A stretch of 64,000 nt of DNA from Arthrobacter sp. UNC362MFTsu5.1 (GTDB lineage: Bacteria; Actinomycetota; Actinomycetes; Actinomycetales; Micrococcaceae). Below are positions 52,169 to 60,728 of the stretch, in pieces. The notes under the pieces are model-generated. The model was not told the DNA's origin. It was given only the letters and a program-made list of their open reading frames with translations, and ran no database searches. The DNA lies in NCBI RefSeq assembly GCF_000685965.1, contig NZ_JMLE01000001.1, forward strand, positions 434,001 through 498,000, written 5' to 3'. The stretch's first letter is position 1. The number at the start of each line of letters is the position of its first letter. The translations under genes and the position numbers were made by a program.

Positions 52169-52846
52169 TCATTCATGGGCGTCGCCGATCTGGTAGCCCA
52201 CACCGTGGACGGTGCGGACCACCGCTTTGGAGATCTTCCTGCGAAGGTGATGGACGTAGGTGTCGATGACGCCGGGCTGGTCAGTGGGCTGGAACAGGGA
52301 TGTGATCAGTTCGACGCGGGTAAAGACCCGTTCCGGCTCGCTGGCCAGCGCGGCCAGGAGTTCGGTCTCCTTCGCAGTGAGCGAAACCAGTGGCCCGTAC
52401 ACCGAGCGGATGGACCTGGAAGCGGTGTCCAGCTCCCAATCCCCGATGCCGAGTGATGTCCGGGGCAGGGTAAAGCTGCGGGTCAATGCGCGGAGCCGTG
52501 CGTTCAGTTCCGCGGCGTCGAACGGCTTGGTCATGTAGTCGTTGGCACCGGCGTCCAGCCCGTCGACTTTGTCCTGCGTGGAACCGAGGGCCGTCAAAAT
52601 GAGGATCGGAACGGTGATGCCCTTCGAACGCAGGGCCTTTATGAGTTCGACGCCGTCCATGCCAGGCAGCCCGCGGTCGATGATCATCACATCCCACACT
52701 TCAGTCAGACCGGCGTGAAGGCCGTCCCTGCCATTGGCAACAAGGCGGATCCGGTAGTCGATGCCAAGGAGCTCGGCCACGAGCGGTCCCAGGACGGCGT
52801 CGTCTTCGACCAGAAGCAGGGAAGGGACATCCTCTGTTGAACTCAT
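52169..52846 (-). CDS. OmpR-family response regulator
   Basis: 225 residues: receiver domain (about 7-120) with acidic pair EDD, phosphoacceptor Asp in VMIIDRGLPGMDG and conserved Lys in YMTKPF, then an OmpR/PhoB winged helix (about 130-222; RVELITSLF, IDTYVHHLRRKI, VRTVHGVGYQI). ATG 52846 begins 5 nt after the DedA stop; a longer frame into dedA has no start signal. With PAP2, DedA and the kinase it forms one operon. Confidence 0.93.
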   Translation of the reverse strand: MSSTEDVPSLLLVEDDAVLGPLVAELLGIDYRIRLVANGRDGLHAGLTEVWDVMIIDRGLPGMDGVELIKALRSKGITVPILILTALGSTQDKVDGLDAGANDYMTKPFDAAELNARLRALTRSFTLPRTSLGIGDWELDTASRSIRSVYGPLVSLTAKETELLAALASEPERVFTRVELITSLFQPTDQPGVIDTYVHHLRRKISKAVVRTVHGVGYQIGDAHE

Positions 52847-52851
52847 AATGG

Positions 52852-53568
52852 CTATTCTTCCGTGGCCGGTTCCCTCGCAGGCATTTCGTCCCCGGCTGCG
52901 TCCGTTTCCGTGGCCCGGGACTTGTGGCGCCGTTTGAGAAGTTCCACTCCCCACGGCACCACGGACAGAAGCACCATGGCAATGGCGATCACATCGATGT
53001 TCCGGGCAATGATTTCGAAGTGGCCGAGCCAGGAGCCCAACAGGGTCACGGAGGCGGCCCAGACCAGCGCACCTATGATGTTCCACGCAGTGAAGGCCTT
53101 GTACCCGTAGCGGGCGATGCCGGCGGTCAGGGGTGCGTACGTGCGGACGATCGGAACGAACCTGGCCAGCACGATGGCCGGCCCACCGTGGCGGTCGAAG
53201 AATTCCTCAGTCCGGGTCAGGTGTGCAGTTTTCAGCACCCTGGCATCATCTGTGAACCACCGCCTGCCGAATCTGCGGCCCAGCAGGTAGCCCACTTGGT
53301 CACCGCCAACTGCCGCCGCCGTAACGACGCCGATCAGCACCGGCAGGGTGAGTTGCAGCTGTTGGTGCAGCAGCCCGGCGGTGAACAGCAGCGAGTCCCC
53401 GGGCAGGAAAGGGAACAGGACTCCGGATTCGACGAAGACCATCGCGGCGATCACGCCAATGGCCGCCGGTCCCATGCCTTGCAGCATGCTTGCCGGGTCA
53501 AAAAGGGAAAGAACGCCGGCTGAAGCGTCGAAGGCCGGGGAGCCGGTAAGTGCCTGAAGAATATTCAC
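52852..53568 (-). CDS. DedA family membrane protein
   Basis: 238 residues. DedA/SNARE-associated fold: MVFVESGVLFPFLPGDSLLFTAGLL, GDQVGYLLGRRFGRRWF, and RFVPIVRTYAPLTAGIARY with the conserved Arg pair. Recent work identifies DedA-type proteins (UptA group) as undecaprenyl-phosphate flippases. The basic/acidic C-terminal tail is cytoplasmic. GAGGAGG precedes the ATG, and the PAP2 stop is 10 nt upstream, so it is co-transcribed. Confidence 0.93.
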   Translation of the reverse strand: MNILQALTGSPAFDASAGVLSLFDPASMLQGMGPAAIGVIAAMVFVESGVLFPFLPGDSLLFTAGLLHQQLQLTLPVLIGVVTAAAVGGDQVGYLLGRRFGRRWFTDDARVLKTAHLTRTEEFFDRHGGPAIVLARFVPIVRTYAPLTAGIARYGYKAFTAWNIIGALVWAASVTLLGSWLGHFEIIARNIDVIAIAMVLLSVVPWGVELLKRRHKSRATETDAAGDEMPAREPATEE

Positions 53569-53578
53569 AGGGACCTCC

Positions 53579-54346
53579 TCAGGAGAGTTGCTGCGGGGTT
53601 GCTGTGTTGATGCGCAAAAGCTGAAACATCCGGCCAGCGAATCGGTTCCAGAGCCCCGTGAGCAGTATCAGGACGGCGCCGGCCGCGAGGAACGATGCAG
53701 CCACATCAGACGGGTAATGGACCCCGATATACACCCGCGACCACGCAACGACCAGGGCCAGGGCCACACCCAGGGCGGCCACCGTACGCGCCCAGCGTGT
53801 CCCGCGGGCCAGGGAATACAGGGCGAAAGCAAGGGTGATGGCGAACGAGACATGGCCGCTCGGGAGGCTGTCGGAGCCGGTTTCGGGTGCCAGTGGGTCG
53901 AACAACATGCCGGGGTTGGGCCGGTCCCGCCGGACAAGGAGCTTGAAGAATTCGCTCGCCACCCACCCCGACGCCGCCAACACACCGAAGGTGGCCGCAT
54001 CCACCAACGACCTGCGGACCAGGAGCACCGCCAGGGCGATCAGAACAATGGCAACCAGACCGAAAACAGGACCAAAGGCCACGTTCAGGACCATCGCTGC
54101 AACCGTCAGGACGGCGGCATGGTGCCGGCTGAGGTCCTGGTCAACGCCCAGTTCAACGGCGCTCTCCCCAGGAAGCGATTGCACGGTCAGACCCAGCGCG
54201 AGAACCGCGGCGGCCAGGAGGACTGCTGAAATGATCCAATGCCGAACCTGGGGAAGCTCCAGCAGACCACGACGGGCTGCCGCCTGGCCTGTGCCGGTTG
54301 TGTTTACCGGACGTGGTTCGTTTCGGACTCGGTGGACTTCGGTCAA
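53579..54346 (-). CDS. PAP2-superfamily lipid phosphatase
   Basis: 255 residues, six membrane helices. Complete phosphatase signature: KLLVRRDRPNP (C1), SLPSGH (C2) and SRVYIGVHYPSDV (C3), all placed as if facing outside. Candidate undecaprenyl-pyrophosphate or phosphatidic-acid phosphatase. The start is TTG 54346 with AGGGAAG about 8 nt upstream; no ATG or GTG fits. First gene of an operon with DedA and a two-component system, a context that favours a role in cell-envelope lipid carrier recycling. Confidence 0.9.
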   Translation of the reverse strand: MTEVHRVRNEPRPVNTTGTGQAAARRGLLELPQVRHWIISAVLLAAAVLALGLTVQSLPGESAVELGVDQDLSRHHAAVLTVAAMVLNVAFGPVFGLVAIVLIALAVLLVRRSLVDAATFGVLAASGWVASEFFKLLVRRDRPNPGMLFDPLAPETGSDSLPSGHVSFAITLAFALYSLARGTRWARTVAALGVALALVVAWSRVYIGVHYPSDVAASFLAAGAVLILLTGLWNRFAGRMFQLLRINTATPQQLS

Positions 54347-54465
54347 TGGGCCACTTCCCTTCTGGGCACGGCGGACGGTTGCCGCCAGGACAAGCTTCGC
54401 CTCCTGCCCTTAAGGAATCCGTAAGAAACCGGACCGGCCTGCCTTGCCGATGAGCGAACTGTCCG

Positions 54466-54471
54466 TAGACT
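54466..54471 (+). promoter_or_regulatory. -10 box, leaderless-type promoter of the lipoprotein gene
   Basis: TAGACT ends 6 nt before ATG 54478. Confidence 0.5.
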
Positions 54472-54477
54472 CGGCCC

Positions 54478-55017
54478 ATGTCGCGTCGTGGGGGAACGGG
54501 GCCGGGCCGCTGTACCGCGGGGCTGGCAGTGCTGAGTGTGTTGATGGCCGGCTGTGCGTACGAGGACGCCGCCAATCCCCCGCCAACAGCCGCTTCCGTT
54601 TTCAGCGGCCGTCCTGCGCCGTCCGTCCCGGCGAAGGGCCCGGAGATTCTGGACATCGAAACGCGAAATTACGCCGAGCTGAAGAAGCGTCTCTCGTTGG
54701 CGGCCGGGTCTGTGCTTCTTGACGAGTCCGGCCCGGCCGACGGACCAGGCGTGGGCTTCAGCAAGACCGCCACGGTCAAGGCTGCGGGTGCGCACACGGT
54801 CACGGCGGCTTGTGTGGGTCTCGACGACGTCCAGATTTCACTTTCCCAGGATCCGCGGACCGGTCCGGAGCTGCCGGCGCTCGTTCTGGACTGCTCAGGA
54901 GTGCTGTCCCAGGTGGTGGAACTCCAGCCCGGATATGTCGGAGTCCATCTGACGCGGCAGGACCCCGGCGGTCCCTGGACCGGGGCTGTGGCCGGGATAC
55001 GCATCACGGTCGACTGA
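54478..55017 (+). CDS. Hypothetical lipoprotein
   Basis: 179 residues. Signal peptide with n-region MSRRGGTGPGR and lipobox LMAGC (Cys26). The mature part is Pro/Ala-rich, then a beta-rich domain of about 120 residues (AGSVLLDESGP, AHTVTAACVGLDDVQISL, LPALVLDCSGVL, GIRITVD) with two cysteines that may form a disulfide. No recognised family. It is divergent from the PAP2 operon and converges with hrpB, with 22 bp between stops. Confidence 0.82.
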   Translation: MSRRGGTGPGRCTAGLAVLSVLMAGCAYEDAANPPPTAASVFSGRPAPSVPAKGPEILDIETRNYAELKKRLSLAAGSVLLDESGPADGPGVGFSKTATVKAAGAHTVTAACVGLDDVQISLSQDPRTGPELPALVLDCSGVLSQVVELQPGYVGVHLTRQDPGGPWTGAVAGIRITVD

Positions 55018-55039
55018 GGCCGGGCTGCCTGCGTCAGCA

Positions 55040-57715
55040 CTACATCCTGTTCTTGGTCCGGGCGGTGGCCGGGGCCGTCCAGGGGTCCTCCGGCCAGGGA
55101 TGCTTCGGGTAGCGGCCGCGCATCTCAGCCCGCACCTGCGCGTAAGGTCCGGACCAGAACGACGCGAGGTCATCCGTCACCGCAAGGGGCCTCCGCGCCG
55201 GTGACAGGAGGTGAAACAGGACCGGGACCCGTCCGCCCGCCAACCGCGGTGTTTCTGCCCAGCCGAAGCATTCCTGGAGCTTGACCGCCACCACCGGCCT
55301 GCCGTCGTCGTGCCCTGCGTCCGGATAATCGATCCTCACGCGCGAACCGCTCGGCACCTCCAGCGTCTCCGGCGCCAGTTCTCCCAGCCGGGCGGCATCG
55401 GGCCACGGCAGGAGCCGCCGCAGCGGATCGGTGAGGTCGATGCCGGCTGTGGCCTTCCCGCCGGCGAGCACCTCGAGTTCGGGCGCCAGCCAGTCGTCAA
55501 GGCGGGCCAGCAGCGCGTGCTCGGAAACGTCCGGCCAGGGTGCGCCCAATTCCCGGTGCAGCAGCGCGAGGCGGCGGCGCAAGGCGTCCGCCGCCGTCGA
55601 CCATCCGATGGTTCCCAGCCCTTCCTTCGCCAGCGCCCGGGCAACGGCTGCGCGGCCCTCGGCGGCTGACGGCCGAACCGGCGTCGAGGAAAGCGGGATC
55701 GCACCCAACCGGCGCTCGCGCCGGGCCTTGACCCGGCCCTGGTCGAATCCGGCCTCCACGGTTTCACTCATCAGATGCCGGGCCGCAGCCTCCGCCGTGT
55801 CAGCCGACAGTGGAGCCGCGGAACGGATGACGGCGCCGGTACCCGCGGCATCGCGGCCTTCAGCACGTGACACCTCAGCGACCGCCAGCCACTCGTGTCC
55901 TGACAGCGGGCTGCCTGCCGGAAGGCCGGCCCGGGTTCCGGACGAGAGCAGATACCGCTCCCCCGCACCCGGGACGCGGCGCGCAACGCGGTCCGGGAAA
56001 GCGAGGCCGACCACGAACCCGACGGCCTCCGCGCCGGCCACCTGAGGCACGGCCTGGGATTTACCGACGGCGGCGCCTTCGGTGCGGACGATCGCTTCCA
56101 TCCGCCGGACGTCCTCCTTCCAGCGCCGGGCCGCCGGATCGCTGCCCGAACGCAGCATGGCCAGCAGCCGGGTCAGGTCAGCGCCCGGAGCGCGCTGGTC
56201 TCCGGCCACGACGGCGACGGTCTCAGCCGCAGCACGGTGGCCGGCGCTTGCGGCGCCTTCGAACAGGGCGCGGGCCAGGCGCGGGTCGGCGGGAACCCGC
56301 GCCAAAATCTTGCCCAGCTCCGTCGCGAGACCGTCAGGACCTACGGCACCCAGCTCGCGGAGGACCTCGACAGCCTCCTCCATGGCCGCCACAGGCGGGG
56401 CGTCAGGGAGGGCCAGGCCGCGCCCGCCGGGTGATCCCCAGCAAGCCAGGACCAGAGCTGCTCCGGTCAGGTCTGCCACCGCGATCTCCGGGACCTGGTG
56501 GGCAGGGGCTGCTCCGAACGTCTTCTGGTCATAGCACCGGACCACCCGGCCGGGGCCCTGGCGTGCTGCGCGTCCGGCGCGCTGCACGGCAGAGGCGCGG
56601 GAGCAGGACACGGTTACCAGCCCGGACATGCCGCGGTTCGTGTCGCGCCGGGGCTCGCGGGACAGTCCGGAATCAATGACCAGCCGGACTCCCGGGACGG
56701 TCAGGGAGGATTCGGCCAGCGCCGTAGAGATGATGATCCTGGCCCGCCCGCCGGGTTCCCGCCCCGACACTGCACGGTCCTGTTCTGCCGGGCTTGCCTG
56801 GCCGTGGAGCTCCAGCACCTCGGCATCCGCCCGGCTGCGGAGGCGGGCCGCGACATACGACACTTCCCATGCGCCGGGCACAAATACCAGGGCGTCCACG
56901 TCTGCGTCCGCCGCGAGGGCCTCGGCATGTGATGCCGCCGCGGTGTCCGCCACGTGGTCCAGGAACGCCCGGGTCACTCCACGCGTATCCAGCCGCGCGA
57001 CGGCAGCGGGGGCCCAGCTGGTTTCCAGGGGAAACAGCGCGGAAGGACAGTCGACCACGCGGGCCGGGCCGCCGTCGTCGTTCCCGCCGTTTCCCGCCCC
57101 GAGCAGGGCAGCGAAGCGCGGCGCATCCAGGGTGGCGGACATGGCCACCAGCATGAGGTCGCCGCGCAGCTCACGGACCTCGGCGAGCATGCCCACGAGC
57201 AGGTCGGTCTCCAGCCCGCGCTCGTGCACCTCATCGAGGATCACGGCGTCCACTGTCTCCAGTCCCGGGTCTGACAGCAACCGCTGCAGCAGGATGCCGG
57301 GCGTGACGAACTCGATCAGGGTGCCCGCCCCGCAAACCCGTTCGCCGCGTACCGTGTAGCCGATGCGGTCCCCGAGCCGGCTGCCATCCAGGGCCGCCAA
57401 CCGTCGTGCCGCCGACCGTGCTGCGACACGGCGCGGCTGGGTCACCACCACGCGCGGGCTCCGGGCATTCCGTCCGGCGGTGGCCGGTGCGGGGACGGAC
57501 CCGGTGGAAGCGATGTTGGCGAGCAATGGCGGAACGAGGGTGGTCTTGCCCGTTCCGGGAGGTGCCTGGACCACGGCAGTCCCGCCCGGTCCTCCGGAAC
57601 GCAGGGCGTCCGCCAGCTCCCCCAGCGACGCGGCAAAGGCCAGGCCCGCGCCGATGGCGTCCACAGCGAAGGGCGGGTTGGGTCCGGCGGCTGGCGGGAG
57701 GAGCGGAGAAGTCAC
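55040..57715 (-). CDS. hrpB: ATP-dependent helicase HrpB
   Basis: 891 residues, DEAH/RHA-type SF2 helicase: motif I APPGTGKTT (51-59), motif II DEVHERG, motif III MSATLD, motif VI QRAGRAARQGPG, then the HA2-like and HrpB C-terminal domains ending near PKHPWPEDPW. Length is normal for HrpB (about 810-890). RNA-related role suspected; in E. coli it is not essential. GTG 57715 with CACAAT 6 nt upstream; no ribosome-binding site in the usual place, so leaderless translation is likely. Confidence 0.95.
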   Translation of the reverse strand: MTSPLLPPAAGPNPPFAVDAIGAGLAFAASLGELADALRSGGPGGTAVVQAPPGTGKTTLVPPLLANIASTGSVPAPATAGRNARSPRVVVTQPRRVAARSAARRLAALDGSRLGDRIGYTVRGERVCGAGTLIEFVTPGILLQRLLSDPGLETVDAVILDEVHERGLETDLLVGMLAEVRELRGDLMLVAMSATLDAPRFAALLGAGNGGNDDGGPARVVDCPSALFPLETSWAPAAVARLDTRGVTRAFLDHVADTAAASHAEALAADADVDALVFVPGAWEVSYVAARLRSRADAEVLELHGQASPAEQDRAVSGREPGGRARIIISTALAESSLTVPGVRLVIDSGLSREPRRDTNRGMSGLVTVSCSRASAVQRAGRAARQGPGRVVRCYDQKTFGAAPAHQVPEIAVADLTGAALVLACWGSPGGRGLALPDAPPVAAMEEAVEVLRELGAVGPDGLATELGKILARVPADPRLARALFEGAASAGHRAAAETVAVVAGDQRAPGADLTRLLAMLRSGSDPAARRWKEDVRRMEAIVRTEGAAVGKSQAVPQVAGAEAVGFVVGLAFPDRVARRVPGAGERYLLSSGTRAGLPAGSPLSGHEWLAVAEVSRAEGRDAAGTGAVIRSAAPLSADTAEAAARHLMSETVEAGFDQGRVKARRERRLGAIPLSSTPVRPSAAEGRAAVARALAKEGLGTIGWSTAADALRRRLALLHRELGAPWPDVSEHALLARLDDWLAPELEVLAGGKATAGIDLTDPLRRLLPWPDAARLGELAPETLEVPSGSRVRIDYPDAGHDDGRPVVAVKLQECFGWAETPRLAGGRVPVLFHLLSPARRPLAVTDDLASFWSGPYAQVRAEMRGRYPKHPWPEDPWTAPATARTKNRM

Positions 57716-57721
57716 GCCTCC

Positions 57722-57727
57722 ATTGTG
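57722..57727 (-). promoter_or_regulatory. -10-like box of hrpB
   Basis: CACAAT on the minus strand, 6 nt before GTG 57715; a one-base departure from TANNNT. Confidence 0.35.
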
Positions 57728-57771
57728 CCCACTCTCGCGGCCGGGATTGTTCCAATCGAAAACAGGAAGCG

Positions 57772-58533
57772 TCAGCCTGCCGGTGCGCTGACCGCAATGA
57801 ACGCGCCTTGCGGGTCGCCGATCACGGCGTTGCGAAACCCCGGCGTGGTCATCGGCGGCAGCAGGATGGTGCCGCCCAGGGCGGCGGCGTGCTCTGCCAG
57901 GGCGTCCGCGTCGCGGACGGCGAAATTGACGCTCCAGTGCGGAGGGACTGTCACGCCGTCGGTGGCCGTCACGGCGGCAACGACGTCACCTGAAAGGCGC
58001 CAGAGCGCGAAGCCGGCGTCCGGCACGGAATCGAGTTCCCAGCCGAACATGGTGCCGTAGAACGACGCTGCTGCTTCAATATCCGTAGTGTGCAGCGAAC
58101 TCATCGCCCAGGAGTCCGGGACATCGGCCAGCACGGCTTCGTCGCCCCGGCCGCTTTCCTCAAGGATGAATGGAACCCCGGTGGAGTCGGCCACCACGGC
58201 AAGGGCGGCTCCCGAGCCAGCGCCAAACGGCCCGGCCAGGAGCCTGCCGCCGGCTTGCTCAGCGCGGACGAGGCTCAGCCCGATGTCTTCGACGCGGATG
58301 TGGGTGTTCCACGACGGCCGGGACGACGCCGGAGCCTGGCCGATTCCGGCCACCGGCCGCCCGCCGAGACGGGCAGTGAAGTAGTCGCCGACGAGCCCGG
58401 ACGGCATCGGCGCTGGATCGTCGAAACTCCAGCCGAAGAGCGGGCCGTAAAAGTCCATGGCAGCACGGGGATCGGGCTGGAATGTGTCCACCCGGCACGG
58501 GGCACCGGCGGAACGTGTGTTGCGGGCTGTCAT
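57772..58533 (-). CDS. VOC family protein, two glyoxalase-fold domains
   Basis: 253 residues. Two similar VOC modules (about 12-120 and 140-250) with the repeated patterns AAMDFYGPLFGWSFDDP and EAAASFYGTMFGWELDSV, like the hydroxylase-type proteins of Streptomyces annotated as lyases or 27-kDa antigen CFP30B. Metal ligands are not obvious. GGAAGGG lies upstream of the ATG. Function unknown. Confidence 0.87.
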   Translation of the reverse strand: MTARNTRSAGAPCRVDTFQPDPRAAMDFYGPLFGWSFDDPAPMPSGLVGDYFTARLGGRPVAGIGQAPASSRPSWNTHIRVEDIGLSLVRAEQAGGRLLAGPFGAGSGAALAVVADSTGVPFILEESGRGDEAVLADVPDSWAMSSLHTTDIEAAASFYGTMFGWELDSVPDAGFALWRLSGDVVAAVTATDGVTVPPHWSVNFAVRDADALAEHAAALGGTILLPPMTTPGFRNAVIGDPQGAFIAVSAPAG

Positions 58534-58554
58534 TGATGCGCCCTTCCGTTGTGG

Positions 58555-59034
58555 TTAGCGGACGATGGTTAGGGGCTCTGTTCGTGCGGCACACGACGTT
58601 CGTTCGAGGGTAGTCCCGGTTCCGCCGGCGCGGTTGTTCCTGCCGGTATCATCACACCAATCAACGCCGTAGGGCACCGCCTCCACCGCAGCAGGTCCGG
58701 CAGCTGCAGTCGCCGGGACAACAAACGTATAAGTGAAGGCGCCTCCGTCTGTCATGGGGGCCGTGGTGTTGATGACCTTTATGCCGGCCGCATCCGTGAG
58801 GGTGACCTGGATGCGGGCGTCCTTGCCGTACCGGGGATTGCAGTCAGCATCCGGCGCCTGGACCGTCACCGGGTCGCCCGCCCTGGCACTGGGCGGGGCC
58901 ACCGAATAGGCGGGCGGAAGGCAGGGCGGTTCTCCGTTCCCCGGGGAAACCCCACAAGCAGACAACGACGCGGACACAATGACCGCAGCCACGCCGGCGC
59001 AAGCCGAAACACGCCTGCCCATGCGGTACGGCAT
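58555..59034 (-). CDS. Hypothetical lipoprotein
   Basis: 159 residues. Signal peptide MPYRMGRRVSACAGVAAVIV and lipobox LSAC (Cys27). The mature domain looks like a single Ig-like beta sandwich (AGDPVTVQAPDADC, ARIQVTLTDAAGIKVIN, FTYTFVVPATAAAGPAAVEAV) with five cysteines after the lipid anchor. GGGGAGG lies before the ATG. It ends 21 nt before the VOC gene on the same strand. Confidence 0.82.
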   Translation of the reverse strand: MPYRMGRRVSACAGVAAVIVSASLSACGVSPGNGEPPCLPPAYSVAPPSARAGDPVTVQAPDADCNPRYGKDARIQVTLTDAAGIKVINTTAPMTDGGAFTYTFVVPATAAAGPAAVEAVPYGVDWCDDTGRNNRAGGTGTTLERTSCAARTEPLTIVR

Positions 59035-59156
59035 GGCCGCCTCCCCTTCAGGTTCTCGCGTCCGGCTGTGGCTGTCCCGGAGCCGGAACGACGTCGAGGA
59101 GCCTATGGTAGACCGGCTTCCTCAGGCACGCCTCCGTTCGTCGCCTGGTCCGGGGC

Positions 59157-59162
59157 TAGGAT
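59157..59162 (+). promoter_or_regulatory. -10 box, leaderless-type promoter of the gene at 59169
   Basis: TAGGAT ends 6 nt before ATG 59169. Confidence 0.5.
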
Positions 59163-59168
59163 CTCGAT

Positions 59169-60353
59169 ATGGGGCGTACAGAGGATTTGTTCGAGGGTGC
59201 GGCCACCGGCTTGCCCGAACCGGTCTCACGCAGCGGGGCACTGTATGCGCAGGGGCCGGGCCGTGATGCCGAGGTCCGGCATCTGGCAGGTTACTCCGCG
59301 TTCATCGGGTTCTGTGCCGACCATGGCGTGAAGGCGGAGGAGCTTGCCGTGGACCCTGCGAGGCTCCTGTGGTGCCTGCACCAATGGGCTGCCGAGATTG
59401 ATCGTGACAGCGCCGTGGGCGCCGCGGCAGCCGTGTTCGCCGGAAACACCATCGCGGGGCTCAGGCCGGACGCCCGGTGGACTGCGTCGCAAGGCAGCTC
59501 TCCCCTCGTGGGAAACCGGCAGAGGCAGTTCGACGTCGGTCGGCTGCTCGTGGCGCTGCGCAGCGCCGACGTCGAGTCCGTAGCGGGCCTCGTGACGGCG
59601 TTGTCGGACTGGGCTGAGGAAGAGGTGGAATCACCGTCGGTTCCGCCCGCGCACATTCCGCCGGTTGCGCCGTTGGCAGGCCAGCCGCGCTATGTCCGGC
59701 CGCTACTGCCGACGACGGCGTATTACTCACCGGAAGGTGTACTGATTCCCTACGGCCGGCAGTGGGGCGCCGACGGTCCGGCACCGGAGTCCTACAGCGT
59801 CGACAGCCATCCGGAGCGCTTCGCGGGACTGCACGCCATGGCCTCGGCCCTGATCGATCACTTGGCTGCCGCCTACGACGTCGACGTCGACAGCGATCCG
59901 GTCCATGCCGGGGAGGTGCTCATGAAGGCCCGCGAGGTGCTGCAGGCTGTCAAGGTCACGCCGCGCAGCGCCGAAGCTGCGCCGCTGACGTTTGTGTTCA
60001 CGGGGTATCCGGGGGTTCTGATCCATGCCGGTATGCTGCATGACTTCCCGTTTCCGGTCTGCGGCTGCGATGCCTGCGACGAAACGGCCGGCACCACGGC
60101 TGACCGGATGGAGATGCTGGTGCTTGCCGTGGCGGCGGGCGGCTACCGCGAACGCTACCCGGTTGGCAGCCGGAAATGGAGCGAATACGCGCTGACCGCG
60201 GTGGACGGCTCCGGATCTGAAAGCGGGAGCGGTGAACCCGGTCCGGTCGACGCCGTGCGCCTCCGGGACGCGGAAAACCGTTTGCGTGAAGTGGCCGGCG
60301 GCTGGCGCCCGTGGCCGTTGCGGCCGGGACTACGGCCCGGCAGTCAAGGCTGA
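59169..60353 (+). CDS. Hypothetical protein, two-part, C-terminal half DUF6226-like
   Basis: 394 residues. The N-terminal ~150 residues are helical and resemble a site-specific-recombinase SAM-like core-binding region only vaguely (AGYSAFIGFCADHG, VDPARLLWCLHQWAAE, AAVFAGNTIAGL); no catalytic domain follows. After a Pro-rich linker, the C-terminal half (from about 180) begins VRPLLPTTAYYSPEGVLIPYGRQW and has HDFPFPVCGCDACDETA, a likely metal-binding cysteine pair, as in DUF6226 proteins (assigned from memory). Possibly a fusion of two proteins. Confidence 0.75.
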   Translation: MGRTEDLFEGAATGLPEPVSRSGALYAQGPGRDAEVRHLAGYSAFIGFCADHGVKAEELAVDPARLLWCLHQWAAEIDRDSAVGAAAAVFAGNTIAGLRPDARWTASQGSSPLVGNRQRQFDVGRLLVALRSADVESVAGLVTALSDWAEEEVESPSVPPAHIPPVAPLAGQPRYVRPLLPTTAYYSPEGVLIPYGRQWGADGPAPESYSVDSHPERFAGLHAMASALIDHLAAAYDVDVDSDPVHAGEVLMKAREVLQAVKVTPRSAEAAPLTFVFTGYPGVLIHAGMLHDFPFPVCGCDACDETAGTTADRMEMLVLAVAAGGYRERYPVGSRKWSEYALTAVDGSGSESGSGEPGPVDAVRLRDAENRLREVAGGWRPWPLRPGLRPGSQG

Positions 60354-60704
60354 CCTCAGCGACGACGACCTAGCTCGTTGTGCCAGTATCGGCCGTCCTC
60401 GGTCCCCGTGCGCACAATGATGTCGGGTTGCGGGAAGGTAGAAGGAAACCTCGACGACGTCCTCCCAGGAGGCATCCTCACCCGCGGGCGGCTCATCCGA
60501 CAGGACGATGCGGACCGACGAGCCCCCTGACCTGCGGGCGAGGTTGAGATACACGCCAGCCGCGTCGGATGCGCCGACCAGGCCATTGACCTGGCCTGCG
60601 AAGAAGCGGTCAAAGTCTCCATCGAAACCACCGTCCTCAGTCCAGACCAGGTCAAGCTGTCCGTAGTCGGTGTCAATTACCTGGTCTATGAGGATTTGTT
60701 TCAC
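60330..60704 (-). CDS. Hypothetical protein, probably truncated by an out-of-frame deletion
   Basis: 124 residues from GTG 60704, with TAGTCT 6 nt upstream. The first ~95 residues look like a normal acidic cytosolic protein (IDTDYGQLDLVWTEDGG, RSGGSSVRIVLSDEPP, WEDVVEVSFYLP). The last 25 residues are basic and unlike it, and overlap the convergent gene by 24 nt. In a second frame the same DNA reads QPDIIVRTGTEDGRYWHNEL and stops at 60356 without overlap, which looks like a proper C-terminus. A deletion with a frame change is therefore likely. Confidence 0.6.
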   Translation of the reverse strand: MKQILIDQVIDTDYGQLDLVWTEDGGFDGDFDRFFAGQVNGLVGASDAAGVYLNLARRSGGSSVRIVLSDEPPAGEDASWEDVVEVSFYLPATRHHCAHGDRGRPILAQRARSSSLRSALTAGP

Positions 60705-60710
60705 AGCCAG

Positions 60711-60716
60711 AGACTA
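60711..60716 (-). promoter_or_regulatory. -10 box, leaderless-type promoter of the gene at 60704
   Basis: TAGTCT on the minus strand, 6 nt before GTG 60704. Confidence 0.45.
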
Positions 60717-60728
60717 CGGCCACACGGT

